This document shows positions 15,584-23,155 of a stretch of DNA of 39,659 nucleotides, piece by piece; the first letter of the stretch is position 1, and the number at the start of each line of letters is the position of its first letter. Both the position numbers and the translations under genes were made by a program. Source of the stretch: Clostridiales bacterium (GTDB lineage Bacteria; Bacillota; Clostridia; Lachnospirales; Lachnospiraceae); NCBI GenBank assembly GCA_014799595.1, contig JAAVHR010000008.1, positions 28,802 through 68,460 of the forward strand, read 5' to 3'. The notes beneath the pieces were generated by a model. It had not been told where the DNA came from. It worked only from the letters and a program-made list of their open reading frames with translations, and ran no database searches.

Positions 15584-15963
15584 TACACACCACCTGCCCT
15601 CTTATAAAGCTTTTTAAATGTATCCCTGCAAAAATCCTTTTCTTTTCCTGATATCCAAGGTTCATACCATTTGCCACGGGCATTCGGATTTTCCTCTTTT
15701 GAAAACTTATACTCTGGATGAAAGTACATCCTTCTTGCATAAGGGGCGGTGGAAACTATACTTACCTTACCTTTAGAAGCGTTGGTATAATCTACAAAGG
15801 TACTTTCGTTCTGCAAATTGCCTGTATCCCTTGGAATTACCTGTGCTTGTATAACTTCTGTATGCAGTGCTTCCGCCGTTTGCTCTAAAGCAGTTAAAGC
15901 AGCCCCTTCAAGTCGCTTTAACTGCATGTTGTTGATATTTACTTTACTTGTTGCTTTTACCAT
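15583..15963 (-). CDS. Head-tail connector protein (Minor_capsid_2 type)
   Basis: A 126-residue protein with the conserved stretch VIPRDTGNLQNESTFVD and YARRMYFHPEYKF, then WYEPWISGKEKDFC. These are the hallmarks of minor capsid 2 / HK97 gp10-like connector proteins. It acts at the head-tail junction. The neighbours are the other two minor capsid proteins in the usual order. Confidence 0.8.
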   Translation of the reverse strand: MVKATSKVNINNMQLKRLEGAALTALEQTAEALHTEVIQAQVIPRDTGNLQNESTFVDYTNASKGKVSIVSTAPYARRMYFHPEYKFSKEENPNARGKWYEPWISGKEKDFCRDTFKKLYKRAGGV

Positions 15964-15967
15964 AATA

Positions 15968-16303
15968 TCACTCCAATTCTAAAAGAGTATAGTTAACTGT
16001 GCTATCGGGATTCCTTGCTTTGCTACCGCTTACAATTCTTCTTTCCACACCAAATATCTTGACTGTGCCACCAGGAATTGTTGGAAGTTGTGGAGCAATA
16101 TCTCCTGGAATGTAGGCACTCCCTGTCACTTTTACTTCTTTCTTTTCTTTTGTGTAGATTGTCTTTGCTTTATCTTGATAGTTGCATTTTGTATCAATCT
16201 CTATACTGTCCAGAGGCTCTCCATATTTGTTCAGACTTTCTGACTCTATTTCTATATGAATAGGGGTCTTACATAAAAATTTTGGCACTAAACATGGATA
16301 CAT
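15968..16303 (-). CDS. Head-tail connector protein (Minor_capsid_1 type)
   Basis: A 111-residue protein from the ATG at 16303, preceded by GGGGGTG; the frame extends to 16330 without a better start. It has the family features CNYQDKAKTIYTKEKKEVKV and AYIPGDIAP followed by a beta-rich end. It is expected at the head-tail interface as a stopper or minor capsid component. Confidence 0.75.
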   Translation of the reverse strand: MYPCLVPKFLCKTPIHIEIESESLNKYGEPLDSIEIDTKCNYQDKAKTIYTKEKKEVKVTGSAYIPGDIAPQLPTIPGGTVKIFGVERRIVSGSKARNPDSTVNYTLLELE

Positions 16304-16305
16304 AG

Positions 16306-16683
16306 TTACACCCCCAAACTCCTGCAACACAAACCTGTTTGCTGCAATTGCTCATACAAATCAGAACGAATTGCAACACCACTTTCTACAGAAACATTCC
16401 AACTGCTACCAAATGTCATAGACACCCCGTTGAGTGAGTAACTTTTCAACATACTGTTAATTAGTTCCGCATTTTCGGTCTCAAAATCGGCAAGGGAGCA
16501 GCATACCTCTTTTACTATGTTCTGTTGAAATTTTGTGAGGTTAGAAAAACCCTTACCTACAATCCGGTTATAGGTAAGGGTATCAATATGTCTGGATGCC
16601 TTCTTTAATGCTTTTTCTAGTTCTTCCTCTGCAATAATAGAGCCGTCATATTCATTAAAATAATACGTTGCATCTGCATACAT
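16306..16683 (-). CDS. Head-tail adaptor (gp6-like connector)
   Basis: A 125-residue protein containing KALKKASRHIDTLTYNRI and KFQQNIVKEVCCSLADFE, the helical pattern of phage gp6-like adaptors that bind under the portal. The ATG at 16683 has GGAGAG eight bases upstream; a GTG three codons earlier overlaps the capsid stop codon and cannot be excluded. It lies directly after the capsid gene. Confidence 0.7.
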   Translation of the reverse strand: MYADATYYFNEYDGSIIAEEELEKALKKASRHIDTLTYNRIVGKGFSNLTKFQQNIVKEVCCSLADFETENAELINSMLKSYSLNGVSMTFGSSWNVSVESGVAIRSDLYEQLQQTGLCCRSLGV

Positions 16684-16688
16684 TGGTA

Positions 16689-17675
16689 TCACTCTCCCTC
16701 GTATTCCACGGTATCAATATCCACATAAATACTATCAATCTTACCATCTTTTCCATTCGGAAAAACAAATACATCTGATAATGAACGGTTCATATATAAA
16801 TATCCATCTCCCTCTGTATGATCTCCTGGATCTTTATAGTAAATTGATGAAATTTTAGGAACTGTTTTACATGTCATTAAACATGCAATCAGTACATTTA
16901 TTTTATGAGAACCTGTTACCGCTTCTACCCCATCACTCGCTGTAACTTTTTCAACCGGCTCAAAACCTCCGTTTTCACCATCAAAGTTAAATTTATCATA
17001 AAAACGTTCATCATCAACAACTTCCATAATTGGTACACCGTCAATGTCTGTTACTCTTGTTTCGATTCCCATACCGCCTTCGGCAATCTGTGTCATTTCA
17101 ATTTTTCTGGTAAATTCTGTAGACTGTTCTAATAAATCCATAATAAAACTATCCACATACATGACAAGAGCCCCTTTAGCCTTATATCTTCTGAGCTTTC
17201 CTGCTTTTAGCATATCCTTCAATTTTGAAAATACATTTGCTTTTGTGAATGCTCCACTTCCAGTCCTTGGAGTAGAGGAGTGGTATTTTTCTAAAGACAA
17301 TGCCTTTTGTGCTACTTTCGAAAAGAATAGTGCATCTGTTTCTGGTGATGCCTGCGTTTTTTCGAAAGTTCTTGAGATATTCTGGATAGAAGCTGTTGCA
17401 TTTGTTTCATCTACATTCGCTTTATCTACAAGAAAACTAATATCTCTGTCATGCTCCAGTGTGAATGGAATATCTGTCTGTACGTATGTTCCTTGATTCC
17501 ATCCACCATTTCTGTTATGGCTTTTAAATCCTGATGTACTCATTTGTGTAAAATGAAAAGTCCTTGCACCAACCCATTTAACATTTGATGTGATAAATGG
17601 ACTTGTCAGAGTTTCTTGTATCATAATCTCCAAGAGCTCTGGTTCCCATACTTCTGCATAGTTTAAGTTTGGCAT
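16689..17675 (-). CDS. Major capsid protein
   Basis: A 328-residue protein, normal for an HK97-fold capsid. It begins PNLNYAEVWEPELLEIMIQE, contains SFLVDKANVDETN and the sequence YVDSFIMDLLEQSTEFTRK, and ends with YVDIDTVEYEGE. The scaffold gene lies upstream and the connectors downstream. It has no fused protease or long delta domain, consistent with a separate scaffold. Confidence 0.85.
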   Translation of the reverse strand: MPNLNYAEVWEPELLEIMIQETLTSPFITSNVKWVGARTFHFTQMSTSGFKSHNRNGGWNQGTYVQTDIPFTLEHDRDISFLVDKANVDETNATASIQNISRTFEKTQASPETDALFFSKVAQKALSLEKYHSSTPRTGSGAFTKANVFSKLKDMLKAGKLRRYKAKGALVMYVDSFIMDLLEQSTEFTRKIEMTQIAEGGMGIETRVTDIDGVPIMEVVDDERFYDKFNFDGENGGFEPVEKVTASDGVEAVTGSHKINVLIACLMTCKTVPKISSIYYKDPGDHTEGDGYLYMNRSLSDVFVFPNGKDGKIDSIYVDIDTVEYEGE

Positions 17676-17694
17676 ATCATCACCTTATCCTTTC

Positions 17695-18339
17695 TTAGTA
17701 ATTGAATCTGTTCCATCTTTTTGATGTAATACTATTTTGTGTTGTCTGTTGTGGTTCTTGGTTTCCACCACTTGCACCAACTTTTTGAAATCCTTTGTTT
17801 TCCTCTTTCTGTGGCTTTAGCTGTGGAAAATCTTCCAGCACTTTGTTGATTGCTTCTTTTATTGCTTCTGGATTGGTTTTTCCATCCTTATCCATTGCCT
17901 TAGAAAAATCTGCCATCTTTAAAATATAAGGAACCTGCTTTACATCCAGACCAAGTGCGATTGCTCCTATTGTTGCATCCTTTTCAATAACTGCCTGCTG
18001 TGCCTGGGTCTGCAAGGTTTGTACCTGGGTCTGCAATCCTGCAACATCTGGTGTCTTGGCTGCTTTCTGCTGTTTGAAAGCTGCCATTGCCTGCTGTGCT
18101 TCCTCTTCTGTCAGTCCCTGTTTTTGAAAATAGCCTTTCAATATGGCATCTTCTTTTTGCTGGGTTCCCTTGTCAATCATGCTCTGGATTTTGTCATAAT
18201 CAATTTGAGGTGCCTGCTGCCCTGAAACCGTATTATTACTGGTTCCTTGATTGTTTTGTGTCTGCTGTGCTGGCTCCTGTGTTCCTTGTTGCACCGGTTC
18301 AACTCCTGCACCTGCTTGTACTCCTGTTTGGTTTGCCAT
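17695..18339 (-). CDS. Capsid scaffolding protein
   Basis: A 214-residue protein starting at the ATG at 18339 behind ATGGAGG. It has a Gln/Asn-rich disordered N-terminus (to about 50), a coiled-coil middle with many Gln and Ala residues (GLQTQVQTLQTQAQQAVIE), and a short basic C-terminus (ITSKRWNRFNY), as in capsid scaffolds that bind the shell through their C-terminus. The charge layout and position just before the capsid gene support the call. A one-mismatch copy of the 16-base palindrome lies in its 5' end (18288-18303). Confidence 0.8.
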   Translation of the reverse strand: MANQTGVQAGAGVEPVQQGTQEPAQQTQNNQGTSNNTVSGQQAPQIDYDKIQSMIDKGTQQKEDAILKGYFQKQGLTEEEAQQAMAAFKQQKAAKTPDVAGLQTQVQTLQTQAQQAVIEKDATIGAIALGLDVKQVPYILKMADFSKAMDKDGKTNPEAIKEAINKVLEDFPQLKPQKEENKGFQKVGASGGNQEPQQTTQNSITSKRWNRFNY

Positions 18340-18404
18340 AATTATTTCCTCCATTTCTGAATATTTGTATTCTACACAGTTTTAAGTCTAGGGTAGTTTG
18401 GACA

Positions 18405-18435
18405 TAAGAAAAACCAGAAAGACAATCTCTCTGGT
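18405..18435 (-). terminator. Terminator after the fibre gene
   Basis: On the minus strand ACCAGA and TCTGGT (18435-18430 and 18418-18413) form a 6-bp stem followed by TTTTTC. Together with the terminator at 19897-19920 it brackets the fibre gene, and it lies before the scaffold ribosome site. Confidence 0.6.
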
Positions 18436-18439
18436 CGAT

Positions 18440-19867
18440 TTACTTTAATATCACTTTTACAATATTGTTATTTATTCGTTTTATCACTCTATAGCCTTCT
18501 TCTGCTTTTGTTGCTATTCCGTCATCTCCACATTTGCAGTATCCATTTACTTCACAAGTGCCGTCATCTCGAACAGATAGAACACCAAGCATTCCAACAG
18601 CACTCCATTCTTTTCTCTTTGCTCTTGGCACATAAGGCAATGTCGGGTCGTATGTTTCTTTTTCCTTCCACTTCTTTGCTGTTTCCTGTATGGTCTTTGT
18701 TTCTCTTGTCTCCTCGTCTACCCTTTCTACGTTAATAGTTATTTCTTCTTCGATATATGATCCAAATTCATCTAGTTCATATCTTCCCATATAACACTCA
18801 TCATTGTTCCCTAGTACTGCTGGTTGACCTGAAACAATACCTAAAATGTAGTCATCAGGATTTGCTTTTTTGATTTTGTCACCATCCAAGGTAACAAAAA
18901 AGCCTCTTCTATCTTCGTCATTTTCATTGCCATCTAGCCACTCGAAATACTCTGCATAATCTGCACCAGTAGAAGCATACTCACTTTTTGCAAATACTTT
19001 TCCGTTATAATCAACTCGAAAGGCATTTGACTTTTTACTGCTGTCACTTCCATTTCCAATAACGAATGCTGTACCTTCACCCGTTCCTGTTGACGAATTT
19101 GCTGTTGCTACTGTTACATCATTGTAATAACCTTGTGCATGTTGATATTGTAGTGCTGTTGTGACATATCCTTCTGCGTGGGAATAAAGTCCCTTGGCCG
19201 TTGTACTATAACCTTCTGCGTGGGAATAATTTTCAACTGCTGTTGTATAATAACCTTCTGCATGACAACAATAACCATTTGCTTTTGTATAATAACCTTC
19301 TGCGTGGGAACGCTCGTTTGATGCAGTTGTACTATCACCCTCTGCATGAGAACACATACCATTTGCTTTTGTATTATAACCTTCTGCGTGGGAGCAATAA
19401 CCATTTGCTTTTGCATTATAACCTTCTGCGTGGGAGCACTTTCCACTTGCTGTTACATTTTCACCAAAAGCAAAACTACTATTTCCAACTGTAGTATCTT
19501 CTTTTCTTCCCATACTCACCACATTATCACCATAAATTGCCTTTGATGCATATTCTTCTTCACTGCTGCCACCAGATCCACCACCCATCACCCGGATAAG
19601 AAGCTTTTCTGTAGATTTGAATTCATTTCCCATTTCTCCAACAATATATACAAAGAATTCATTACCAACACATGCTTCTGGTAATGGATATGTATGGTTA
19701 TTCTCCAATTCTTCCACAATATAAGAATTGTCTTCTACCAGAAATATGGCTTTTTTGTACATTCTGTGCCAATCACTGCTACTAAAAAGGATCTTAAAAT
19801 CTGTATCATTTGCGGACAGATAGGTTTCTTTTATTTTATCTCTGTTTACTATCAGATTTAACACCAT
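18440..19867 (-). CDS. Tail fibre or spike with YadA-like head repeats and Peptidase_G2-like domain
   Basis: A 475-residue protein from the ATG at 19867, seven bases after GAAAGGAAG. Residues about 135-260 hold at least eight 14-residue repeats of the type SHAEGYNTKANGYC, the left-handed beta-roll of YadA-type trimeric adhesin heads. The following part (AFVIGNGSD, NAFRVDYNGKVFAKS, STGADYAEYFEW, DYILGIVSGQPAVLG) resembles the Peptidase_G2 / intramolecular chaperone autoprocessing domain of phage appendages. It probably trims and trimerises a surface-binding fibre. Unusually, it sits in the head module, flanked by terminators, like an inserted cassette. Confidence 0.75.
   Translation of the reverse strand: MVLNLIVNRDKIKETYLSANDTDFKILFSSSDWHRMYKKAIFLVEDNSYIVEELENNHTYPLPEACVGNEFFVYIVGEMGNEFKSTEKLLIRVMGGGSGGSSEEEYASKAIYGDNVVSMGRKEDTTVGNSSFAFGENVTASGKCSHAEGYNAKANGYCSHAEGYNTKANGMCSHAEGDSTTASNERSHAEGYYTKANGYCCHAEGYYTTAVENYSHAEGYSTTAKGLYSHAEGYVTTALQYQHAQGYYNDVTVATANSSTGTGEGTAFVIGNGSDSSKKSNAFRVDYNGKVFAKSEYASTGADYAEYFEWLDGNENDEDRRGFFVTLDGDKIKKANPDDYILGIVSGQPAVLGNNDECYMGRYELDEFGSYIEEEITINVERVDEETRETKTIQETAKKWKEKETYDPTLPYVPRAKRKEWSAVGMLGVLSVRDDGTCEVNGYCKCGDDGIATKAEEGYRVIKRINNNIVKVILK
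19130..19450 (-). repeat. Tandem 42-base repeats in the fibre gene
   Basis: The core CCTTCTGCGTGGGAA recurs about every 42 bases on the plus strand and encodes the SHAEG repeats. Such arrays often change copy number by slippage or recombination and can alter receptor range. Confidence 0.8.
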
Positions 19868-19896
19868 CAACACTTCCTTTCTTAAATTTTTGTATC

Positions 19897-19920
19897 AAAA
19901 AAGACACCCAATTGAGTGCC
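19897..19920 (-). terminator. Terminator t2, near-copy of t1
   Basis: It has the same hairpin as at 7290-7314 (GGCACTC-AATT-GGGTGTC, then TTTTTTGATAC), again directly upstream of a gene start. There is no room for a promoter before the fibre gene, so expression must depend on read-through. Confidence 0.8.
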
Positions 19921-19936
19921 TTAATTGTCTGTTTCG

Positions 19937-19952
19937 GTTGCACTGGTGCAAC
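19937..19952. repeat. Palindrome GTTGCACTGGTGCAAC, copy 2 of 3
   Basis: Exact reverse complement of the copy at 5627-5642. It lies between CRISPR-repeat-like copy C and terminator t2, in the gap after a small head gene. Confidence 0.75.
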
Positions 19953-19988
19953 TTTTGTTTTTATTCAATTTAACACAACACTAAAAAC
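19953..19988 (-). repeat. CRISPR-repeat-like element, copy C (diverged)
   Basis: On the minus strand it begins GTTTTTAGTGTTGTGTTA and continues with TTGAATAAAAAC. It keeps the TTTTAG, GTTGTGTTA and TTGAAT blocks of the other copies but has lost the GGGAC part. It starts three bases after a stop codon. Confidence 0.55.
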
Positions 19989-19991
19989 ATA

Positions 19992-20150
19992 TCATGCAGA
20001 TGCAGTTGATAATGGTTGTTTCTTCTTCATTTCCTTCTCTTTTCGTGCTTCCTCTTCAAGTCTCGCAATTTCTGTCCTACGTTCCTCTTTACTCATTTTC
20101 TGTATGTCCTCGGGTATAATAACTCTATCATCTTCAAAATACTCTTTCAT
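19992..20150 (-). CDS. Small charged head-module protein, 52 residues
   Basis: A short gene whose ATG overlaps the stop codon of the minor head protein (ATGA), so it is translationally coupled. The peptide starts MKEYFEDDRVIIPEDI and is a highly charged helix in the middle (KEERRTEIARLEEEARKEKE), ending KQPLSTASA. Small helical proteins in this position occur in many clostridial phages. Function is unknown; an assembly cofactor is likely. Confidence 0.75.
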   Translation of the reverse strand: MKEYFEDDRVIIPEDIQKMSKEERRTEIARLEEEARKEKEMKKKQPLSTASA

Positions 20151-21910
20151 GATAACACCTCCCAAAAATCAATATCGTAACTTTCTTTCAATTTTTCTAA
20201 TGCTTTCCATTGTGCTTCATACTCTGTATATCTTTCTGCAACAAACTCTTGAATATACAAGGAGTATAATCGTTCATTGATTTCCTCGTTACATACATAT
20301 TGTATAATTTTTCCATCATGACATATAACTAATGAAGTCATATAGCCATGTTTAAACATAGAATTGAAATCAGATACACTTGGTGGCATACTTGCTGGAT
20401 GAGTATGCATAGTAATTAAATTTGTCTTTCCTTTAATGGCTTTATTTATTGTATCTGTGTATCTAATAAATTCTTCTGTTTTTGATGTTTGATTTATTGC
20501 ACTTGCAACAATTTCACCTGTGTCTCCATCAATCCAATACATATCTTCTATTTTTGTACCACTTCTATGCTTTAACATTTCTTTTGCTTTGCTATAAAGT
20601 ACCCGATTCACATTAGTATTCTCTGTGATTTTATCAAACTTATTCCGATAATCTCCACTATTGATGTATGTATTATTTATTAGTGTGGCTTTATTTCTTC
20701 CGTATCTTTGATATTCTAATGACATAGTATCTCCTTCTATATTCATTTTACTACTCCCAAAATTCTTTGTCAAAGATAAATTCTTTCTTTCCTCTTCATC
20801 ATCAAAATTAACTTCTCCAGCATTCTTCTGATAAAGCTTTTCTTTTTCTCTCCACGGCTTAGCTCTTGCCTCATACATTCTTTTGTTTTCTTCGTCAAGA
20901 CTGTTCTCGGATACTCTGGTACATTTTTCTGCCATGTTCTTGCAATAGTTCTGTTTCTGTTCATTTACATAATCCTCCTTTGCCTTCTCTACATCCTCCT
21001 TGGTTGACTTTTCTGGCGGTGTAGATATGCCTGGAAAGTATGTAGTATGGATATCCCTACAGTTTGGATGATATAGCCCTGCTGCCATTGCTGCGGATAA
21101 TAAAGGGTAATCCCCATCTTTCTTTGAACCATTTCCATATACATCATCTATTAGTATTTTCCCACAAAATGGCATACAAAGAGGACATGCATTCCCACGT
21201 TTGTTTACAATCACGGTATGTATGCCCCATTCTTCTCTTTTTTCGCCTTCCCCAATTAGGTAAGCTCTCTTATTTGCTGTTTTAATTGCCATATTGGCAT
21301 ATTCGCTTAATTTATGCATGGATCCGTTTTTATACTGTACACACTGAATTCCTGCTTTTAAGAAGTCCCTGGTTGCCATGTCCACTGCTTTCTCATAAGT
21401 ACCTGCTCCAGTATTAGCATAGACCTGGGCATTAAATATGATTTTTCGGTACTGGTCATTGGCACGTCTTAAAACAGCGTGTTCGGCTTTCTCCATATCG
21501 GATACTGTGGCTTTGATTAGTGCATTGAGTTTTCTGTCATTGATTTTGAAGAATTCACCAGACATGCTTGCACCCTGCCCTTTTCCAGCCTTCCAGTATT
21601 CCTTTGCTATTTTGTAGCCCTTTTGGATGGCTTTCAAAATACTTTCTTCCTGGTCTGCATTTCCACTTTCTCTGGCTATACGTATCATTTTGCTTATTTC
21701 AGAGTTTATATGCCCAAACAACCCTTTATATTGTTTGAGGTTTCTTCTCTTATACTCTTCTAATGCTTTCATCTGTTCTGCCTGCCACATGGTCCAGTTC
21801 ATGCCTTCTTTGGTTTCATCTTCCCTATGCCTGTCAAAGTTGCGGATCATACTGCGGATTAGTTCATCTTCAATTCTTATTAAGGATTTTGTGATGCTGT
21901 ATTCATCCAT
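20147..21910 (-). CDS. MuF-type minor head protein with C-terminal JAB-like domain
   Basis: A 587-residue fusion. Residues 1-330 are phage minor capsid protein 2 (MuF/SPP1 gp7-like): NACPLCMPFCGK, then LYHPNCRDIHTTYFPG, the cysteine/histidine signature of the family. Residues about 380-587 form a separate enzymatic-looking domain with H502-T-H504-P, S511 and D514 in ITMHTHPASMPPSVSDFNSM, a JAB/MPN-like metal site (spacing to the serine is one residue shorter than in canonical JAMM proteases). MuF proteins with variable C-termini are known to carry toxins or effectors into cells with the phage DNA, so this end may be an injected enzyme. Confidence 0.8.
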   Translation of the reverse strand: MDEYSITKSLIRIEDELIRSMIRNFDRHREDETKEGMNWTMWQAEQMKALEEYKRRNLKQYKGLFGHINSEISKMIRIARESGNADQEESILKAIQKGYKIAKEYWKAGKGQGASMSGEFFKINDRKLNALIKATVSDMEKAEHAVLRRANDQYRKIIFNAQVYANTGAGTYEKAVDMATRDFLKAGIQCVQYKNGSMHKLSEYANMAIKTANKRAYLIGEGEKREEWGIHTVIVNKRGNACPLCMPFCGKILIDDVYGNGSKKDGDYPLLSAAMAAGLYHPNCRDIHTTYFPGISTPPEKSTKEDVEKAKEDYVNEQKQNYCKNMAEKCTRVSENSLDEENKRMYEARAKPWREKEKLYQKNAGEVNFDDEEERKNLSLTKNFGSSKMNIEGDTMSLEYQRYGRNKATLINNTYINSGDYRNKFDKITENTNVNRVLYSKAKEMLKHRSGTKIEDMYWIDGDTGEIVASAINQTSKTEEFIRYTDTINKAIKGKTNLITMHTHPASMPPSVSDFNSMFKHGYMTSLVICHDGKIIQYVCNEEINERLYSLYIQEFVAERYTEYEAQWKALEKLKESYDIDFWEVLS

Positions 21911-21977
21911 ATAACTTACACCCTTTTCAAATTATTTTATAAGTGTCCATCCATATCAGGCAAACTAAAAAGAGGGT

Positions 21978-22643
21978 TTAATTAACCCTCTCATAACACC
22001 AATAAAAACCGTATGCTGTTTTATATTTTCCTTTGCAACATTTTATAATATGACTTGCATCAATATTTAAGGCTCTTGCAGCCTCTGTGCTACTATTCCA
22101 TCTATTTACAATATTACCTTTTTCGTCTTTTTGTAAAATGGACCTATTTATTGTATTTCTCTTATTTTTGTTTTGTATGTCCATAGTCACCCATCTGCAA
22201 TTTTCTGGATAGTAACCTTTATCATTATTTATTCTATCAATTGTCAATTTTTCTCTATATCCATTATTAATTGCCCAATCGTAAAAGACTTTAAAATCAT
22301 TTAGCCATTCCTCGCAAACAGTAATTCCTCTTCCTCCATAATCTTTGTATGAACAATGAGTTTCACAGGTACATCTTTCTTTCATACTTCTCCAAACCCC
22401 ATATAACTTATGTTTTCTTAAGTTATGTGTAACTTGTCGATTTTCTTTAATAAATCTTTCCCTACTATAACACCCACACGAAATAGTTTTTCCCGAACGT
22501 AAGGAATCACTACTCACCACTTTTTCATTTCCACAATCACACACACATTTCCAACGTGCATGACCGTTACTACTGTTTGCTTGTCTGGATACCACTACCA
22601 GCCTTCCAAATCGTTTGCCATATAAATCAATTCTTTTACTCAT
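21978..22643 (-). CDS. Free-standing HNH-like homing endonuclease with NUMOD1
   Basis: A 221-residue protein. The N-terminal part has a zinc ribbon-like module (CVCDCGNEKVV, ISCGCYSRE) after YGKRFGRLVVVS. The middle (KLYGVWRSMKERC, YGGRGITVCEEW, LTIDRINNDKGYYPENCRWVT) is the HNH-like nuclease core. The C-terminus (STEAARALNIDASHIIKCCKG, TAYGFYW) is a NUMOD1 DNA-binding repeat. It is inserted between the minor head gene and a small gene and has no intron around it. It starts inside the stop codon of the upstream gene. Confidence 0.8.
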   Translation of the reverse strand: MSKRIDLYGKRFGRLVVVSRQANSSNGHARWKCVCDCGNEKVVSSDSLRSGKTISCGCYSRERFIKENRQVTHNLRKHKLYGVWRSMKERCTCETHCSYKDYGGRGITVCEEWLNDFKVFYDWAINNGYREKLTIDRINNDKGYYPENCRWVTMDIQNKNKRNTINRSILQKDEKGNIVNRWNSSTEAARALNIDASHIIKCCKGKYKTAYGFYWCYERVN

Positions 22644-22788
22644 CCACAACACCTGCTTTTTCTTCTTTATATAGTCTCTTCACAAAACCATATAACATTT
22701 CTAAAAACTCTGGATTTTCAATGTTTTCAATCATTTTATTTATCTTTGGTTTATAATTCGTCTTATTAAATGTTTGTTCAATACTCAT
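22636..22788 (-). CDS. Hypothetical protein, 50 residues
   Basis: The start is the ATG at 22788 (MSIEQTFNKTN) with AAAGGAG eight bases before it; the longer frame from 22854 crosses an opposite promoter. It is a helical, acidic peptide (IENIENPEFLEMLYGFVKRLY) ending GVVDE. I do not recognise a family. It lies between the candidate plus-strand RNA and the homing endonuclease. Confidence 0.6.
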   Translation of the reverse strand: MSIEQTFNKTNYKPKINKMIENIENPEFLEMLYGFVKRLYKEEKAGVVDE

Positions 22789-22814
22789 AATAAAGTCTCC
22801 TTTCAAAATTGTTC

Positions 22815-22843
22815 TTGAAAGAAGTCTTGTCAACTGATATAAT
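22815..22843 (+). promoter_or_regulatory. Plus-strand promoter of a candidate small RNA
   Basis: TTGAAA (22815-22820), 17 bases, TATAAT (22838-22843) with an extended -10 TG. It faces against all neighbouring genes and is followed by a terminator 36 bases beyond the start point. Confidence 0.7.
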
Positions 22844-22849
22844 AGATTT

Positions 22850-22930
22850 ATCAAGATGCTTTGACTTCTTGTTGTTCTGAAACAATCGCTTGACTTGGTA
22901 GGTTAGGGCGGTTGTTTCTTTTTTATTTTT
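22850..22930 (+). ncRNA. Candidate small RNA, about 80 nt
   Basis: It runs from the promoter at 22815-22843 to the hairpin GAAACAATCGC (22879-22889) / GCGGTTGTTTC (22908-22918), 11 bp with one G-U pair, followed by TTTTTTATTTTT. The only ATG is followed at once by a stop, so it is unlikely to be coding. Its 3' end overlaps the last bases of the ribbon-helix-helix gene on the other strand. No match to a known RNA family is apparent to me. Confidence 0.55.
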
Positions 22931-23093
22931 GTTGCAAAACCAAATGTATCCCTCGTCTTACAGCTTCTGCCTTTGATATCTGATGCTCCTCACAATATTT
23001 CAATAAGCTTTCATGTGTTATATCATCTAGCCTTACCTTAATATCATTACTTTTCGGATTATCACTTTTTGGTCTGCCTGTTCGTGGACTCAT
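22923..23093 (-). CDS. Ribbon-helix-helix regulator (CopG/Arc type)
   Basis: A 56-residue protein from the ATG at 23093 behind GAGGTGAG. A basic N-terminus (RTGRPKSDNPKS) precedes a ribbon-helix-helix motif: NDIKVRLDDITHESLLKYCEEHQISKAEAVRRGIHLVL. Such proteins bind palindromic operators as dimers and usually repress their own gene; a matching operator overlaps its promoter. It sits between portal and minor head genes, so it is a cargo gene, and may act on the neighbouring small RNA or toxins. Confidence 0.8.
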   Translation of the reverse strand: MSPRTGRPKSDNPKSNDIKVRLDDITHESLLKYCEEHQISKAEAVRRGIHLVLQQK

Positions 23094-23105
23094 CTTTCTC
23101 ACCTC

Positions 23106-23155
23106 ACTTTTTGAGTTCCTATAATTATTATAATTGTTGGTACTCAAAAAGTCAA
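23106..23155 (-). promoter_or_regulatory. Promoter and palindromic operator of the RHH gene
   Basis: On the minus strand TTGACT (23155-23150), 17 bases, TATAAT (23132-23127). The inverted arms ACTTTTTGAGT (23106-23116) and ACTCAAAAAGT (23142-23152) surround the -10 box, with GG/CC inside each. This is the typical arrangement for autoregulation. Confidence 0.8.

Noticed and set aside
19114-19446. Minus-strand frame of 110 residues with MQKVIIQKQM-type repeats
   Set aside because: It is the second frame of the tandem repeats in the fibre gene; the repeat structure alone keeps it open.
21978-22643. Group I intron around the homing endonuclease
   Set aside because: The flanking genes are complete and no intron core sequence is seen, so it appears to be free-standing.
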